Shown one piece after another: positions 14,031 through 42,605 of a DNA stretch of 64,000 nucleotides. Source of the stretch: Argopecten irradians (Eukaryota > Mollusca > Bivalvia > Pectinida > Pectinidae); contig NC_091135.1 in assembly GCF_041381155.1 (NCBI RefSeq), positions 55,813,997 through 55,877,996 on the forward strand. The letters are read 5' to 3'. The notes under the pieces were generated by a model. That model worked only from the letters and a program-made list of their open reading frames with translations. It was not told where the DNA came from and ran no database searches. Position numbers and translations under genes: made by a program. Position 1 is the stretch's first letter. Each line of letters starts with the position of its first letter.

Positions 14031-14502
14031 TTCAAGTGAAAATTTTCCAACCTAAGATCATTTGGATAGTGTATATGGTTAGGATATGAAAGCAGTTATC
14101 TACTTCTCCTATTTCAACATTACAGATACGCTTATTTCAGTAACTTTCATATTCAAAATTTGCTATTTAAAATTCCCGGTAAAATCAAAGTTGTTGAATA
14201 CACTGCCGTTAGGAGCGCTAGTATCTGCGAGCAAGTTCTAAGCCAATCATATTGAGGAAATTGACTGAAAGAGAATTTTGCAACCACGATCACAATGGCG
14301 AGGTGATCCTCGCCAAAAATGCAATTTACATGTAAAACTTTTTAGATGAACTCAGTGGTATAGATCAACCCTTTTTAACGTGTACACGTGAAAAATAGGC
14401 TCTAAAGATGCCGAATCATTCCGAACTCTTCCGAACATCGTCGCGACAATCTCGAAGTAAAACGAGAGTTGTGAAACCAAGAGAAAATATCAACAGTCTT
14501 TC

Positions 14503-14623
14503 TAGTCCGCTAAACCTGCCTATATTATTAGGTTTTTTTTAATTTTTTTTTTGCCTAATATATAGACTATATATTAGGCAAAAAAAAAAAAACCCTAATA
14601 ATATAGGCAGGTTTAGCGGACTA
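14503..14623. mobile_element. Hairpin element with poly-T/poly-A arms
   Basis: The left arm TAGTCCGCTAAACCTGCC continues to TATATTATTAGG and a T-rich run. The right arm mirrors it through an A-rich run to GGCAGGTTTAGCGGACTA. The centre reads GCCTAATATATAG-ACTATATATTAGGC. The structure is 121 bp, non-coding, and possibly a miniature TA-target transposon. It is unlike the hairpin 1 kb to the left in sequence. Confidence 0.75.
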
Positions 14624-15842
14624 CAATCTTTCATAAACAAAATATGTGGTCGACCTCATCAGACTCTATCTACAAAGAAAATAATGCTCGCACATTACAA
14701 TATTTGATACACACAACATTTTACTGTAATGTGTAAATTGGATGTTTCAAATACTCAATCTGTGGACATATACTAGCATGATTTGCTCATATATATAGGC
14801 CAGAAGGAAAACGTAAACAAACACAAGTGTGCTTACGCTAGTTACCTGGCTCACCACGTGCAGGTCGTGTCGAACGTCAGTCACGTGATACGATTAGGAA
14901 TCCGAAAAAAACCCGAAGTCACTGAACATGGCGGTGATTGAAGGCGCTTTATTCAAAACCAGGAATATATGATTCCTCGATTTCGGCTCTCTTATAGGCC
15001 GACATATGCTTTTGGGGAGCTAAATCATCAAGTTACATGTCAATGTTTAAATATCAAATGTTTAAGTTACATATCGTTACAGTGAAATTAGCAGCAATAC
15101 AACTTTAAATCGGGAGTTGCGAGTTGATGTTAATATTTCGTAATAACCTTTGCAACATAGTGTCATATATCAAAAAACAACTATTATTACAACGGGGGGG
15201 GGGGGGGGGGGGGGGGTTCGCTCTTAAACGTCTTTTGCGCAATTATCGCAAATTCTCTCCGCGGATAAAATTCCGCGCTTCCAGTAAAACGATAACTAAT
15301 GGAAGATGTGCTTACGATGGTAATACCATATTTGTTATCGACTGATATAAGAAAGGCATTTTACCTTGCACAGATACATGTTACGGGTATTTTCCTGTGA
15401 GAACATTAAAGCTCATTTCGTTATAATTATTGAAAAAAAGACAAATTAATAGAAATTAAAGATATATTTTTTGATATTAAGAGGTTCAATACTGTGTATA
15501 TGTATTGGTTTAACGCTTATATGATCGTTATCTTCTGAATGTGATGCGGTATATTATTAGTTATAACATGAACACGAATGAAGTGTTGTTGTGGTAAGAT
15601 TTGCTGGTTTTGGTGATGTTATGGTCACTGTGGAATCGAGGTATATTGTATGTGATGTGGTGTATGTTATAGTTGTTGAGTAATTTTGTGGTGTTATTTT
15701 TTCTTTGTACATTTTACAGTTTTTTTTGTGGTATTTCGTACTTGTTGTGATGCCCCATTTCAGGTTGTAGTGATAGGATATTTTACATACCTTGTGTTCT
15801 GCTGTGTGAAATATATCACCACTAAGTCACGCATCCCTAGCT
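14624..15842. other. Upstream flank of the tubulin array, with a G23 run
   Basis: This stretch precedes alpha-tubulin copy 1. It contains a pure run of 23 G at 15194-15216, a short block with CACGTG words near 14855 and 14882, and an AACATGGCGG word near 14926 that resembles a YY1 site. It ends in GT-rich sequence (15540-15780). No gene is supported. Confidence 0.4.
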
Positions 15843-15856
15843 GTTGTCATGACAAC
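15843..15856 (+). promoter_or_regulatory. X-box (RFX-type) motif upstream of alpha-tubulin copy 1
   Basis: GTTGTCATGACAAC is a perfect 14-bp palindrome made of two GTTGTC half sites. RFX factors bind GTNRCC-type half sites in inverted pairs, and GTTGTC is an accepted half-site variant. It lies 225 bp before the TATA box of copy 1. Matching sites at the same relative place precede copies 3 and 4. Confidence 0.6.
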
Positions 15857-16041
15857 ATTAAAATTAAAAAAGTTTCAATTGTAAATACGCGGTTATGGTT
15901 CAGTTAACAGCTAGGTCAGGTTAAGGTATATCTGTATTAATAATAGCAGCACGCATGGTTGACTCATGTACCAACATCTGAGCTTTATTGATTTTCCTCT
16001 GCTCTTCGTCGTCCGCTTATATTATAACTATGGGTACTGGT

Positions 16042-16174
16042 CACGTGATGGATGTAATCCCGCCCTTCGTTCTCGCTGACTATATAAGCGACTGTAACCG
16101 GGGTGTTTAGGTACTTCGCCCTTACGACTCATCGTTGTCTTCAAGGAGGAAATCATTACCAAATCTCAATCAAA
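16042..16174 (+). promoter_or_regulatory. Core promoter and 5' leader of alpha-tubulin copy 1
   Basis: The region holds an E-box CACGTG (16042), a CCCGCCC GC-box (16059) and a TATA box TATATAAG (16081-16088). Transcription should start about 25-30 bp further on. The leader word CGCCCTTACGACTCATCG, near 16120, recurs before copies 3 and 4 (with a shortened match before copy 2), as does the AATC(A)AAAATGG context of the start codon. Start of transcription is inferred from spacing only. Confidence 0.75.
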
Positions 16175-19953
<3,779 letters not shown>

Positions 19954-19995
19954 ACTCTATTATCTAGCAGTCTCAGGGATGTTAAAAATATAACT

Positions 19996-20150
19996 AATAA
20001 ATGTAATACTGCATATTTCTATGCAATGAAATTGTTGTTTTTCGTTTTGCTTACTCCACTTCATATTCTTGTGTGATTTATCCACACTGTGTTGCTGTAT
20101 TAATGTTAGCTGATGACATGATTTGATTTCCTTGTCACTTCTACAATAAA
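19996..20150 (+). terminator. 3' UTR with two AATAAA polyadenylation signals, copy 1
   Basis: AATAAA occurs at 19996-20001 and 20145-20150, 43 and 192 bases after the stop codon. Either could end the copy 1 transcript; the sequence alone does not decide. Confidence 0.6.
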
Positions 20151-20169
20151 GTCTTCGTATGGTTACCAT

Positions 20170-22490
20170 GAAAACCTAAACAGATGGAAGATGACCTTCA
20201 CATTGAAGTATACTATTACGATTCGATGAAACGTTTCATACATATCTCCTTTCGTAAATTAGATTTGATGCTGAGACATACGTAAATTTAAGATATCCAG
20301 CATCTACAAAATAGATAAATCATTTAAATTATTTAGCAGTTGTAAAAATATAGTCTTAGTTTTAACAAAGACACAAATCCAAACGTGATTTTCTCCTTCT
20401 TATCTATTAATAGGAGAAATGAGAGAGAGATCATTAAAAAAATAACCTTTACTAATGTTACTTTGGTTATTACACTCTGGTATAAACCTACAGTGCAATA
20501 AGTTTATATAGGCAAATTAATGCGCGTGACCTATCACCTTCTTAACCTTGCGGCTTTGGTTAAAAGATATAATATGTAGAGACTGTTCGGAACATATAAA
20601 AACCATACAACATGTACATATTAAATCAAAATTGAATTTAACATTGATAATGACATATTATCCTGTTTTGGGCTGCATACACATTCAAATGTGATATCTG
20701 TCTTTAAACCACTTAGACCAGCTCTAGTGTTGTGTTAACGGAGCTTACCTAAATCAGGAAGAAAAAATCTAAAAACGCGAAATCAAACCACTTTTTATAT
20801 ATGTGTATGTATATTTTTTATTTTAATCTATTTATTTACATATTTATTTTATTTCTATTTTTTTTTTTCATATACCATATTTACAAACACATGGGACATG
20901 GGACAAATATGACATACAAATTTTCTATTGTTATGAATATTTGCATATAATTGTAATATGAACAAACAGCGATAATAGTACTGGTGACAGATGGATTTAC
21001 ATGTATTTTCAGCACAGATACAAAATCTATCACTTATACAATACATATACATAAAAATAAACACACACTACACAAACAAATAAAAATAGAACTTATAAGT
21101 AGAAGTAATGTTGATTAGTGCAGCTAGAGAGATATTTAACAACTTAGAACCAGTATGAAATACGATGCATATAGATGGAGAAATCATGAAATGAATATGC
21201 TTTGGCAGCCTTCCTATAGCTTGTTAAAATCAATACTAATATTTTTCTAAATGATTTTTTTCAACATTAAATCGGTACATAAAATATCTTTAATATCATT
21301 GGATGTAAGATTATCAAAGGGTTTTTTGTGATAATTTTATAGTGTTCCAAAATTTAATTGCCTACTTTAAATAAAGATGTTTATGATCATAGTCTTATAA
21401 ACAACATACATTGGAAATCAATATTATCAAGCTTAGGTGTCGACAGATGAAGTATGAGGTAGGGAAATCTACAAATGAATGAGCACATAATTAGCACACG
21501 GAACAGAAAAGCCAAATGTGTTCATACAAACAGAGATATCAATAAAAAGTTATAAACTTAGAGATAACAACTGTTTTTACTGAATAGTGAAGCCAAAATA
21601 CACATAGGGCATACATACGTACGTACCATCCATCTCTTGGACACTTTTTTCATTTCATTTAAAGCTACACCAAATGCATGCTTTTGTTTATTGTTTCAAA
21701 GATAATTTTCAAAATATGAAAGTACCTGTATAATCCGGTTAAGTGTATACTTTTCAGTGAATACATACAGTGTATATCTATTGATTGTTCTAGGCATTTG
21801 ATTGTGAAATTTCAGTTTTAGTCATTAAAACATCATTACTAATGCTCTTGCCTGATCCGACTTTGAGGTTTTATATCTTTTTATCATATTTTGTTTATTA
21901 TTTATAATTTCTAATACTGCTACAATAAGGAAGATTCTACAGAATACATTCAAGTGATTGTCATGTAGCCACACAAAGAAATAGCAGCATAAGAACACAA
22001 ACATGTCGGAAGTGTATGAATTGTCTTCGAAGTGAATTGTGGTGGTAGAATTATGTTGAAGTATAATGTTTAGAATTATGTTGAAGTATAATGTTTGGTG
22101 ATGCTTTGGTATAATTTGTTTTAGTTCTGTTGTGGTACGTTTGGGTTTTTTTTTAAGTTCTGATGCTATGATGGTATGTTTTGTTTTTTAGTTTTGTTGT
22201 GGTGAGTTCTATTAAGTGCTGGTGTTGTGGTATAGTTTATGGTCGTAATGTTATTCCGTAGTTTAGTTTGTATTTTAAAATGCTGAAGTATAATTCAGTG
22301 TTTAGGATGATGCTGCAAAAGGTTATTTGGACGTTTGTATTCTAAACAATTCATTACAACCAAAAATAATACATTAATAATATTGGACTGTAACGAGGGA
22401 TTGTGTTCTTATACATATAAAGAAGGGTTTTAAATATATCATAATTCCATGTTGTAAAATATGTCGCCATTCCGTCATGCAACACCAGCG
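20170..22490. other. Spacer between alpha-tubulin copies 1 and 2
   Basis: AT-rich sequence with no coding signal. It holds a 25-bp direct repeat beginning AGAATTATGTTGAAGTATAA at 22047 and 22072, and a GT-rich tract (22080-22290) similar in style to the one before copy 1. The spacer does not resemble the one shared by copies 2/3 and 3/4. Confidence 0.5.
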
Positions 22491-22504
22491 ATTGTCATGA
22501 CAAC
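22491..22504 (+). promoter_or_regulatory. Decayed X-box-like motif before copy 2
   Basis: ATTGTCATGACAAC keeps one intact GTTGTC half site (on the reverse strand), while the other has lost its first G. It lies 242 bp before the start codon of the pseudogene, closer than in the other copies. Confidence 0.45.
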
Positions 22505-22640
22505 ATTACCAGAGGGTTACTAGTTGTTATTGCATAAAACACCACGCAAGACTGATCCCTGCTTCAACCCCTTGAACATCATTGGTTTTCTCTACTCTTC
22601 TTCATCTGCTTATTTGTAACTATAGCAGCATCCTGACTGA

Positions 22641-22732
22641 CTAATTGAGGGTCTGTATCAGGCCCACAAAGGTACGAAGCCCTTACGACTCATCGTTGTC
22701 CTCAAGAAGGATTCCATCGTCTTCTAATCAAA
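22641..22732 (+). promoter_or_regulatory. Decayed core promoter and leader of copy 2
   Basis: Where copies 1, 3 and 4 read GACTATATAAG, copy 2 reads GACTAATTGAG, so the TATA box is gone. The E-box and GC-box are also absent. The leader word CCCTTACGACTCATCG is retained, which fixes the alignment. Transcription of this copy is therefore likely weak or absent. Confidence 0.6.
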
Positions 22733-25755
<3,023 letters not shown>

Positions 25756-26267
25756 GCTGCACTCCTACTCATTTATTTATTAATGTGAAGTGATTTAGCA
25801 TGGATGGCATTGGAAAATTTTTCTCATGGCTGATGTTGATATTAACAGAAGTAATTATAATTTTTGATAAATTTATTAAAACTTTTCTCATTTTCTCAAT
25901 GTCTCCTAGCAAAAATGGTCTTCAAAGCATTGATTTTTGATTTTCGATGTTCTCATTTGCCATTTATTTGGTATCAATATGAAATTTATAGTTACGGTAT
26001 AACATGAAACGAGTGTACTTTCTTTCGTTGCAAAAAGCAGTTACATTATTTTGTTGGTATGAAATATTCGTGTACAAAAATAATAGTGGTAAATTTTTAG
26101 AACAATAAAAACAGAAAATTGTCAAACAACTATCGTTGATTTTTAGTTTCCTTTTTCCATAATAAGCACGCAAACAACGAAAGTATCCACATAATAACTA
26201 TTTCTTATTATATTAACAGTAATCAAATAAAAAAAACACATTTAATATTACAAGCTACACACTTATT

Positions 26268-26398
26268 TTATTTCGTTTAATCGAAATAATATTTCGTTTT
26301 CACGAGACGTTATTTCGTTTTATCGAAATATTTTTTTTCGTTTCATAAAAACATAATTTCGTTTAATCGAAAAATTATTTAGTTTTAACGAAATAACA
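26268..26398. repeat. Repeated ATTTCG-TTTAATCGAAAT imperfect palindromes (unit A)
   Basis: About four or five copies of a short imperfect palindrome (TATTTCGTTTAATCGAAATA and variants with TTTTATCG or TTTTAACG) follow one another over 130 bp. A matching block is in unit B at 34483-34608. Confidence 0.6.
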
Positions 26399-26744
26399 GC
26401 AATGTATTATTACGTAACCATTTCACTATGATCAGGTATAAATCAGAGGGACAAAAGACTGACGACTTATATCAAAACTCGAGTAGTGATCAGAGAGTTT
26501 GTGTACCACAAATAAATAACTGTAATATATGTATTCAATAAATCTAAAACCCCTACCAGTTCATACTCAGCAAGGGTGATATCACGCACCCCTGAATGAT
26601 ATAAAACCTCTTAAAAGTGATGTTCACTCCACACCATTGACTTGGTTTTCGTTCTGTTTGTAATAAATAATAAAAATATATTTTGATGTAAAGACACGAC
26701 ATGTCATATGGCTTGCATAACGGGTTTCTGAGGTGGATTAAAGT

Positions 26745-26805
26745 CGGAGAACCGGGAGAAAATCCACCGACTAGTTGTCAGTACCTGGCAGTCATCCAAC
26801 AACGC
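26745..26805 (-). mobile_element. Fragment of a tRNA-derived SINE core (unit A)
   Basis: The stretch with AACCGGGAGAAAATCCACCG and GTCAGTACCTGGCA resembles the core of the SINE at 27541 (CCGGGAAAACCATCGACC and GTCAGTACCCGTAAAC). The minisatellite lies between these two related pieces. The same arrangement is found in unit B near 34950. Confidence 0.45.
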
Positions 26806-26831
26806 ATCCAATTCTATAAAAACAACTATAA

Positions 26832-27350
26832 TTGGTGTATTTTTGTGTAATGTTTTGGTGTATTTTTGTGTAATGTTTTGTTGTATATTTGTGTAATGTT
26901 TGGTGTTAATTTTTGTAATGTTTTGGTGTATTTTTGGGTTATATTTTGGTGTATATTTGTGTAATGTTTTGGTGTATTTTTGTGTAATGTTTTGGTGTAT
27001 TTTTGGGTAATATTTTGGTGTATATTTGTGTAATGTTTTGGTGTATTTTTGGGTTATATTTTGGTGTATTTTTGTGTAATGTTTTGGTGTATTTTTGTGT
27101 AATGTTTTGGTGTATTTTTGTGTAATATTTTGGTGTACTTTTGTCTAATCTTTTGGTGTATTTTTGTGTAATGTTTCAGTGTATTTTTGTGTAATGTTTG
27201 GGTGTATTTAGGTAATGTTTTGGTGTGTATTTGGGTAATGTTTTGGTGTTTATTTGGGTAATATTTTGGTGTATTTTGGGGTAATGTTCGGTGTTTTTTT
27301 TTGGGTAATGTTAAGGTGTATTTTTGGTGTAATGTTTTGATGCATTTTTG
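26832..27350. repeat. 23-bp minisatellite, about 22 units (unit A)
   Basis: The unit contains GGTGTATTTTTGTGTAATG plus TTTT and repeats about 22 times with point variation and some shorter units. The counterpart in unit B (35045-35470) has about 18 units. The Lys/Thr/His/Gln-rich frame on the minus strand across this array is an artefact of the repeat. Confidence 0.85.
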
Positions 27351-27540
27351 TGCACTGGTTTGGTTATTTTGTAGTTGTGTTCTTATGCTGTGGTACAAAG
27401 TATATATATAAGTGGTAATTTGATGCTATATACTTTGGCAATGAGAAGTGACATGTTCAATTTTATACTTTCCCATCGTTGATATATTACGTCCTATGAA
27501 CAGTAAGAATAATTTACCAAATGAATATATGCCAGATTAC

Positions 27541-27705
27541 GTAGGTGGGGAAAACCTAAAGTAACCGGGAAAACCATCGACCTAAGGTCAGTACCCGTAA
27601 ACTACCTCGTGGAGGATTAGTCAGTCTTTGACACCCAGAAGTGGAGGACGAGTGTGGTAGTATGTCCGGTACGCCTTAACCATTAGGCCACAAAAGACAC
27701 CTGGT
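27541..27705 (-). mobile_element. tRNA-derived SINE (unit A)
   Basis: Read on the minus strand, the element begins near GTGGCCTAATGGTTAAGGCG. TGGCCTAATGG (complement of 27680-27690) fits a tRNA-type RNA polymerase III A box. It continues through a core with GGTCGATGGTTTTCCCGG. The B box is not clear. A matching copy sits at the same place in unit B, so insertion predates the duplication. Confidence 0.6.
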
Positions 27706-27802
27706 TGTCACGAAAATTGATGTGATATATTTTAGAGTTTAAGTTGATAACATGGTTATTTCAGGTAGCTGTGGTAGTGTCATTAAACCTGTGTATCCAA
27801 CA

Positions 27803-27816
27803 GTTGCCATGACAAC
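27803..27816 (+). promoter_or_regulatory. X-box (RFX-type) motif upstream of copy 3
   Basis: GTTGCCATGACAAC combines a GTTGCC half site with an inverted GTTGTC half site and fits the RFX X-box form well. It lies 231 bp before the TATA box of copy 3. Confidence 0.65.
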
Positions 27817-27995
27817 ATCACAAAAGTAAAAACAGTACAAGGTGTAAATTAGCGGTTATGGTTCAGGTGCTAGCTAGGACGGATCGTTAAGGTAGTATAA
27901 AACACACATGGCTGGATGTATCAATATCCCACTATCATAGTGATTGCTCTCCTCTCTTTGTCGTCGTCTGCTTGTACGGTTACTACGGTACTAAT

Positions 27996-28125
27996 CACGT
28001 GAGGGGATAATCCCGCCCTTCGTCCTGGCTGACTATATAAGGATCTGTAACCAGGGTGTTTAGATACATCGCCCTTACGACTCATCGCTGTCTTCAAGGA
28101 GGATTGTAACAAAAGCTCAATCAAA
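27996..28125 (+). promoter_or_regulatory. Core promoter and 5' leader of alpha-tubulin copy 3
   Basis: The region has an E-box in TCACGTGAGG, a CCCGCCC box, a TATA box TATATAAG at 28034-28041, and the shared leader word CGCCCTTACGACTCATCG. The layout is the same as before copies 1 and 4. Confidence 0.75.
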
Positions 28126-33971
<5,846 letters not shown>

Positions 33972-34080
33972 GCTGCACTCCTACTCATTTATTAATTAAT
34001 ATGAAGTGATTTAGCATGGATGGCATTAAAAAATTTTCTCATGGCTGATGTTGATATTAACAGAAGTAATTATAATTTTT

Positions 34081-34086
34081 AATAAA
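34081..34086 (+). terminator. AATAAA polyadenylation signal of copy 3
   Basis: AATAAA lies 110 bases after the stop codon. The same position behind pseudogene copy 2 reads GATAAA. Confidence 0.55.
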
Positions 34087-34482
34087 TTTTATTAAAACCT
34101 TTCTCATTTTCTCAATGTCTCCTAGCAAAAATGGTCTTCAAAGTATTGATTTTCGATTTTCGATGTTCTCATTTGCCATTTATTTGGTATCAATGTGAAA
34201 CTTATAGCTACGGTATAACATGAAACGAGTGTACTTTCTTTCGTTGCAAAAAGCAGTTACATTATTTTGTTGGTATGAAATATTCGTGTACAAAAATAAT
34301 AGTGGTAAATTTTTAGAAAAATAAAAACAGGAAATTTTCAAACACCTATCGTTGATTTTTAGTTTCCTTTTTCCACAATAAGCACGCAAACAACGAAAGT
34401 ATCCACATAATAACTATTTCTTATTATATTAACAGCAATCAAATAAAAAAAACATTTAATGTTACAAGCTACACACTTATTT

Positions 34483-34608
34483 TATTTCGTTTAATCGAAA
34501 TAATATTTCGTTTTCACGAGACGTTATTTCGTTTTATCGAAATATTTATTCGTTTCATAAAAACATAATTTCGTTTAATCGAAAAATTATTTAGTTTTAA
34601 CGAAATAA
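34483..34608. repeat. Repeated ATTTCG-TTTAATCGAAAT imperfect palindromes (unit B)
   Basis: Counterpart of the block at 26268-26398, with a short deletion in a T run. Confidence 0.6.
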
Positions 34609-35044
34609 CAGCAATGTATTATTACGTTACCATTTCACTATGATCAGGTATAAATCAGAGGGACAAAAGACTGACGACTTATATCAAAACTCGAGTAGTG
34701 ATCAGAGAGTTTGTGTACCACAAATAAATAACTGTAATATATGTATTCAATAAATCTAAAACCCCTACCAGTTCATACTCAGCAAGGGTGATATCACGCA
34801 CCCCTGAATGATATAAAACCTCTTAAAAAGTGATGTTCACTCCACACCATTGACTTGGTTTTCGTTCTGTTTGTAATAAATAATAAAAATATATTTTGAT
34901 GTAAAGACACGACATGTCATATGGCTTGCATAACGGGTTTATGAGGTGGATTAAAGTCGGAGAACCGGGAGAAAATCCATCGACTAGTTGTCAGTACCTG
35001 GCAGTCATCCAACAACGCATCCAATTCTATAAAAACAACTATAA

Positions 35045-35470
35045 TTGGTGTATTTTTGTGTAATGTTTTGGTGTATTTTTGTGTAATGTTTTGTTGTATA
35101 TTTGTGTAATGTTTGGTGTTTATTTTTGTAATGTTTTGGTGTATTTTTGGGTTATATTTTGGTGTATATTTGTGTAATGTTTTGGTGTATTTTTGGATTA
35201 TATTTTGGTGTATTTTTGTGTAATGTTTTGGTGTATTTTTGTGTAATGTTTTGTTGTATTTTTGTGTAATGGTTTGGTGTATTTTGTGTAATATTTTGGT
35301 GTACTTTTGTCTAATGTTTTGGTGTATTTTTGTGTAATGTTTCAGTGTATTTTTGTGTAATATTTTGGTGTATATTTAGGTAATGTTTTGGTGTGTATTT
35401 GGGTAATGTTTTGGAGTATTTTTGGGTAATATTTTGGTGTATTTTGGGGTAATGTTAAGGTGTATTTTTG
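35045..35470. repeat. 23-bp minisatellite, about 18 units (unit B)
   Basis: Same unit as at 26832 (contains GGTGTATTTTTGTGTAATG). The array is about 100 bp shorter than in unit A and has a different order of variant units, so it has changed length since the duplication. Confidence 0.85.
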
Positions 35471-35639
35471 TAGTTGTGTTATTGTTCTGTGGTACAAAGT
35501 ATATACATAAGTGGTAATTTGATGCTACATACTTTGGCAATGAGTAGTGACATGTTCAATTTTATACTTTTCCATCGTTTATATATTACGTCCTATGAAC
35601 AGTAAGAATAATTTACCAAATGAATATATGCCAGATTAC

Positions 35640-35805
35640 GTAGGTGGGGAAAACCTAAAGTAACCGGGAAAACCATCGACCTAAGGTCAGTACCCGTAAA
35701 CTACCTCGTGGAGGATTAATCAGTCTTTGACACCCAGAAGTGGAGGACGAGTGTGGTAGTATGTCCGGTACACCTTAACCATTAGGCCACAAAAGACACC
35801 TGGTT
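35640..35805 (-). mobile_element. tRNA-derived SINE (unit B)
   Basis: Counterpart of the SINE at 27541, with the same orientation and the same A-box-like TGGCCTAATGG. It was carried along in the duplication rather than inserted separately. Confidence 0.6.
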
Positions 35806-35901
35806 GTCACGAAAATTGGTGTGATATATTTTAGAGTTTAAGTTGATAACATGGTTATTTCAGGTAGCTGTGGTACTGTCATTAAACCTGTGTCTCCAAC
35901 A

Positions 35902-35915
35902 GTTGCCATGACAAC
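35902..35915 (+). promoter_or_regulatory. X-box (RFX-type) motif upstream of copy 4
   Basis: GTTGCCATGACAAC, the same 14-mer as before copy 3, 231 bp before the TATA box. Confidence 0.65.
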
Positions 35916-36093
35916 ATCACAAAAGTAAAAACAGTACAAGGTGTAAATTAGCGGTTATGGTTCAGGTGCTAGCTAGGACGGATCGTTAAGGTAGTATAAA
36001 ACACGCATGGCTGGATGTATCAATATCCCACTATCAAAGTGATTGCTCTCCTCTCTTTGTCGTCGTCTGCTTGTACGGTAACTACGGTTCTAA

Positions 36094-36224
36094 TCACGTG
36101 AGGGGATAATCCCGCCCTTCGTCCTGGCTGACTATATAAGGATCTGTATCCAGGAAGTTTAGATACATCGCCCTTACGACTCATCGCTGTCTTCAAGGAG
36201 GATTGTAACCAAATCTCAATCAAA
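36094..36224 (+). promoter_or_regulatory. Core promoter and 5' leader of alpha-tubulin copy 4
   Basis: An E-box in TCACGTGAGG, a CCCGCCC box, a TATA box TATATAAG at 36133-36140, and the leader word CGCCCTTACGACTCATCG. A few point differences from copy 3 lie between the TATA box and the start codon. Confidence 0.75.
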
Positions 36225-41418
<5,194 letters not shown>

Positions 41419-41496
41419 ACTTCATTTCCATGCAGGCTTAGAATATCTTCATGCCTGGTTTGACGGAGTACCAGACAAACTACCATCTGATATAGC

Positions 41497-41502
41497 AATA
41501 AA
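41497..41502 (+). terminator. AATAAA polyadenylation signal of copy 4
   Basis: AATAAA lies 79 bases after the stop codon, in a 3' flank not shared with copies 2 and 3. Confidence 0.6.
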
Positions 41503-41519
41503 AAATAATTTAATTTATA

Positions 41520-42290
41520 ACTAGTTCAAGTGGTTATTTTGCTTCACTTTCTAGACGGCATTATCTCACCAACTATTCATAGGGGGTCATAGCAGCATAG
41601 CAAAGATTCAATCTCTGTTCCTCTTCCCCTAAGGACGTTTCAGGCCAAAGTTGATTACAACCCGTGCAGAACTCAGTGACTAGTAGCGATTTAATAAAAT
41701 GTTGACAGAGGGATGAACAACAGATGCCACACCATGACTTACTAACTCTTCCTAGAAAAAAGGCAAGACACATATCTATATAAAATCATTTGTCCATTTT
41801 GTATGAAATTACTAAGACCTAGTCAACAAATATATAACATATTAACTCGGAAATTCAAATTTGACACGTTTCAAAATTTTGCCATAAAATGAATTTCCTT
41901 ACCATTAAATTGTAACCAGTTTCTGATATCCGATCATAAATATTAATGAAAAAAATATCAATTAAGATTTCTATTTTAAGTCTATTTACATGTCGGTTAC
42001 TGAAAACTAACTTATATAACCGTGTGTAATTAAATGTCTATCTTGCAAGTGATAATAAATCACACACAAAAATCGCCATGGAAAGGTTTCAAAAAGAGGC
42101 AAACACAGTCTTGAATTCAAAATTTATTTTTTTAAATTGCTATTGAATTAAAGCCCCATTATGTTTTGGGGTGAAAAAAATATCGTCATAAAGTACCAAA
42201 CTTTGCTGAATAGTAGAGCATATATCCTTATGAAAATATCCGCTAATAAAAAATGCCTAACATTTCCATGTTTTTCAAAAACAATAGAAA
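41520..42290. other. Non-genic flank right of the tubulin array
   Basis: AT-rich sequence without recognisable coding signal. Short frames only. Confidence 0.4.
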
Positions 42291-42292
42291 AT

Positions 42293-42404
42293 CCCTCTTC
42301 GGAGAGGGGGAAATCCGTAGTTCCGCCCCAGAGCCAAAACAATCTAGTACGCATGCGTAGGCACATAAAAAGTGGGATTTCCCTAACAAACTTCAACATC
42401 ATGC
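42293..42404 (+). promoter_or_regulatory. Candidate promoter with NRF1-like and kappaB-like words
   Basis: Within about 110 bp are a small hairpin (CCCTCTTCGGAGAGGG), an NRF1-like ACGCATGCGTA (42349-42359) and GGGATTTCCC (42374-42383), which fits the GGGRNNYYCC kappaB form. It is immediately followed by a short ORF and CpG-rich sequence. Motif matches alone do not prove activity. Confidence 0.35.
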
Positions 42405-42605
42405 ATGGCGAACGCAACTCGCCAAACTTATACGTGTCAGCGAGCACACATGCGTCTGTTGGAACGTGGTGAAGAGGGAGACCAATTCTTCAAACAACGA
42501 CAATTTAGCGGTCAAGTTGCTCGATCGCGATCGACTGCACGTTACGAACCCACGCATTCCACGCGTGGACCTCAAATTCATAGTAACTTATGTATTTACA
42601 TGTAG
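42405..42605 (+). CDS. Short hypothetical ORF (66 codons) behind a candidate promoter
   Basis: The frame opens with ATGGCGAACGCAACTCGCC and encodes a basic, hydrophilic peptide starting MANATRQTYTCQRAHMRLLE. CpG content is clearly higher than in the surroundings (CGATCGCGATCG at about 42521). It has no signal peptide, membrane segment or recognised domain. It may be a first exon, a lone small ORF, or chance. No function is proposed. Confidence 0.25.
   Translation: MANATRQTYTCQRAHMRLLERGEEGDQFFKQRQFSGQVARSRSTARYEPTHSTRGPQIHSNLCIYM

Noticed and set aside
27054-27398. 114-codon Lys/Thr/His/Gln-rich frame on the minus strand
   Set aside because: It is the translation of the 23-bp minisatellite. 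The matching array in unit B does not keep the frame.
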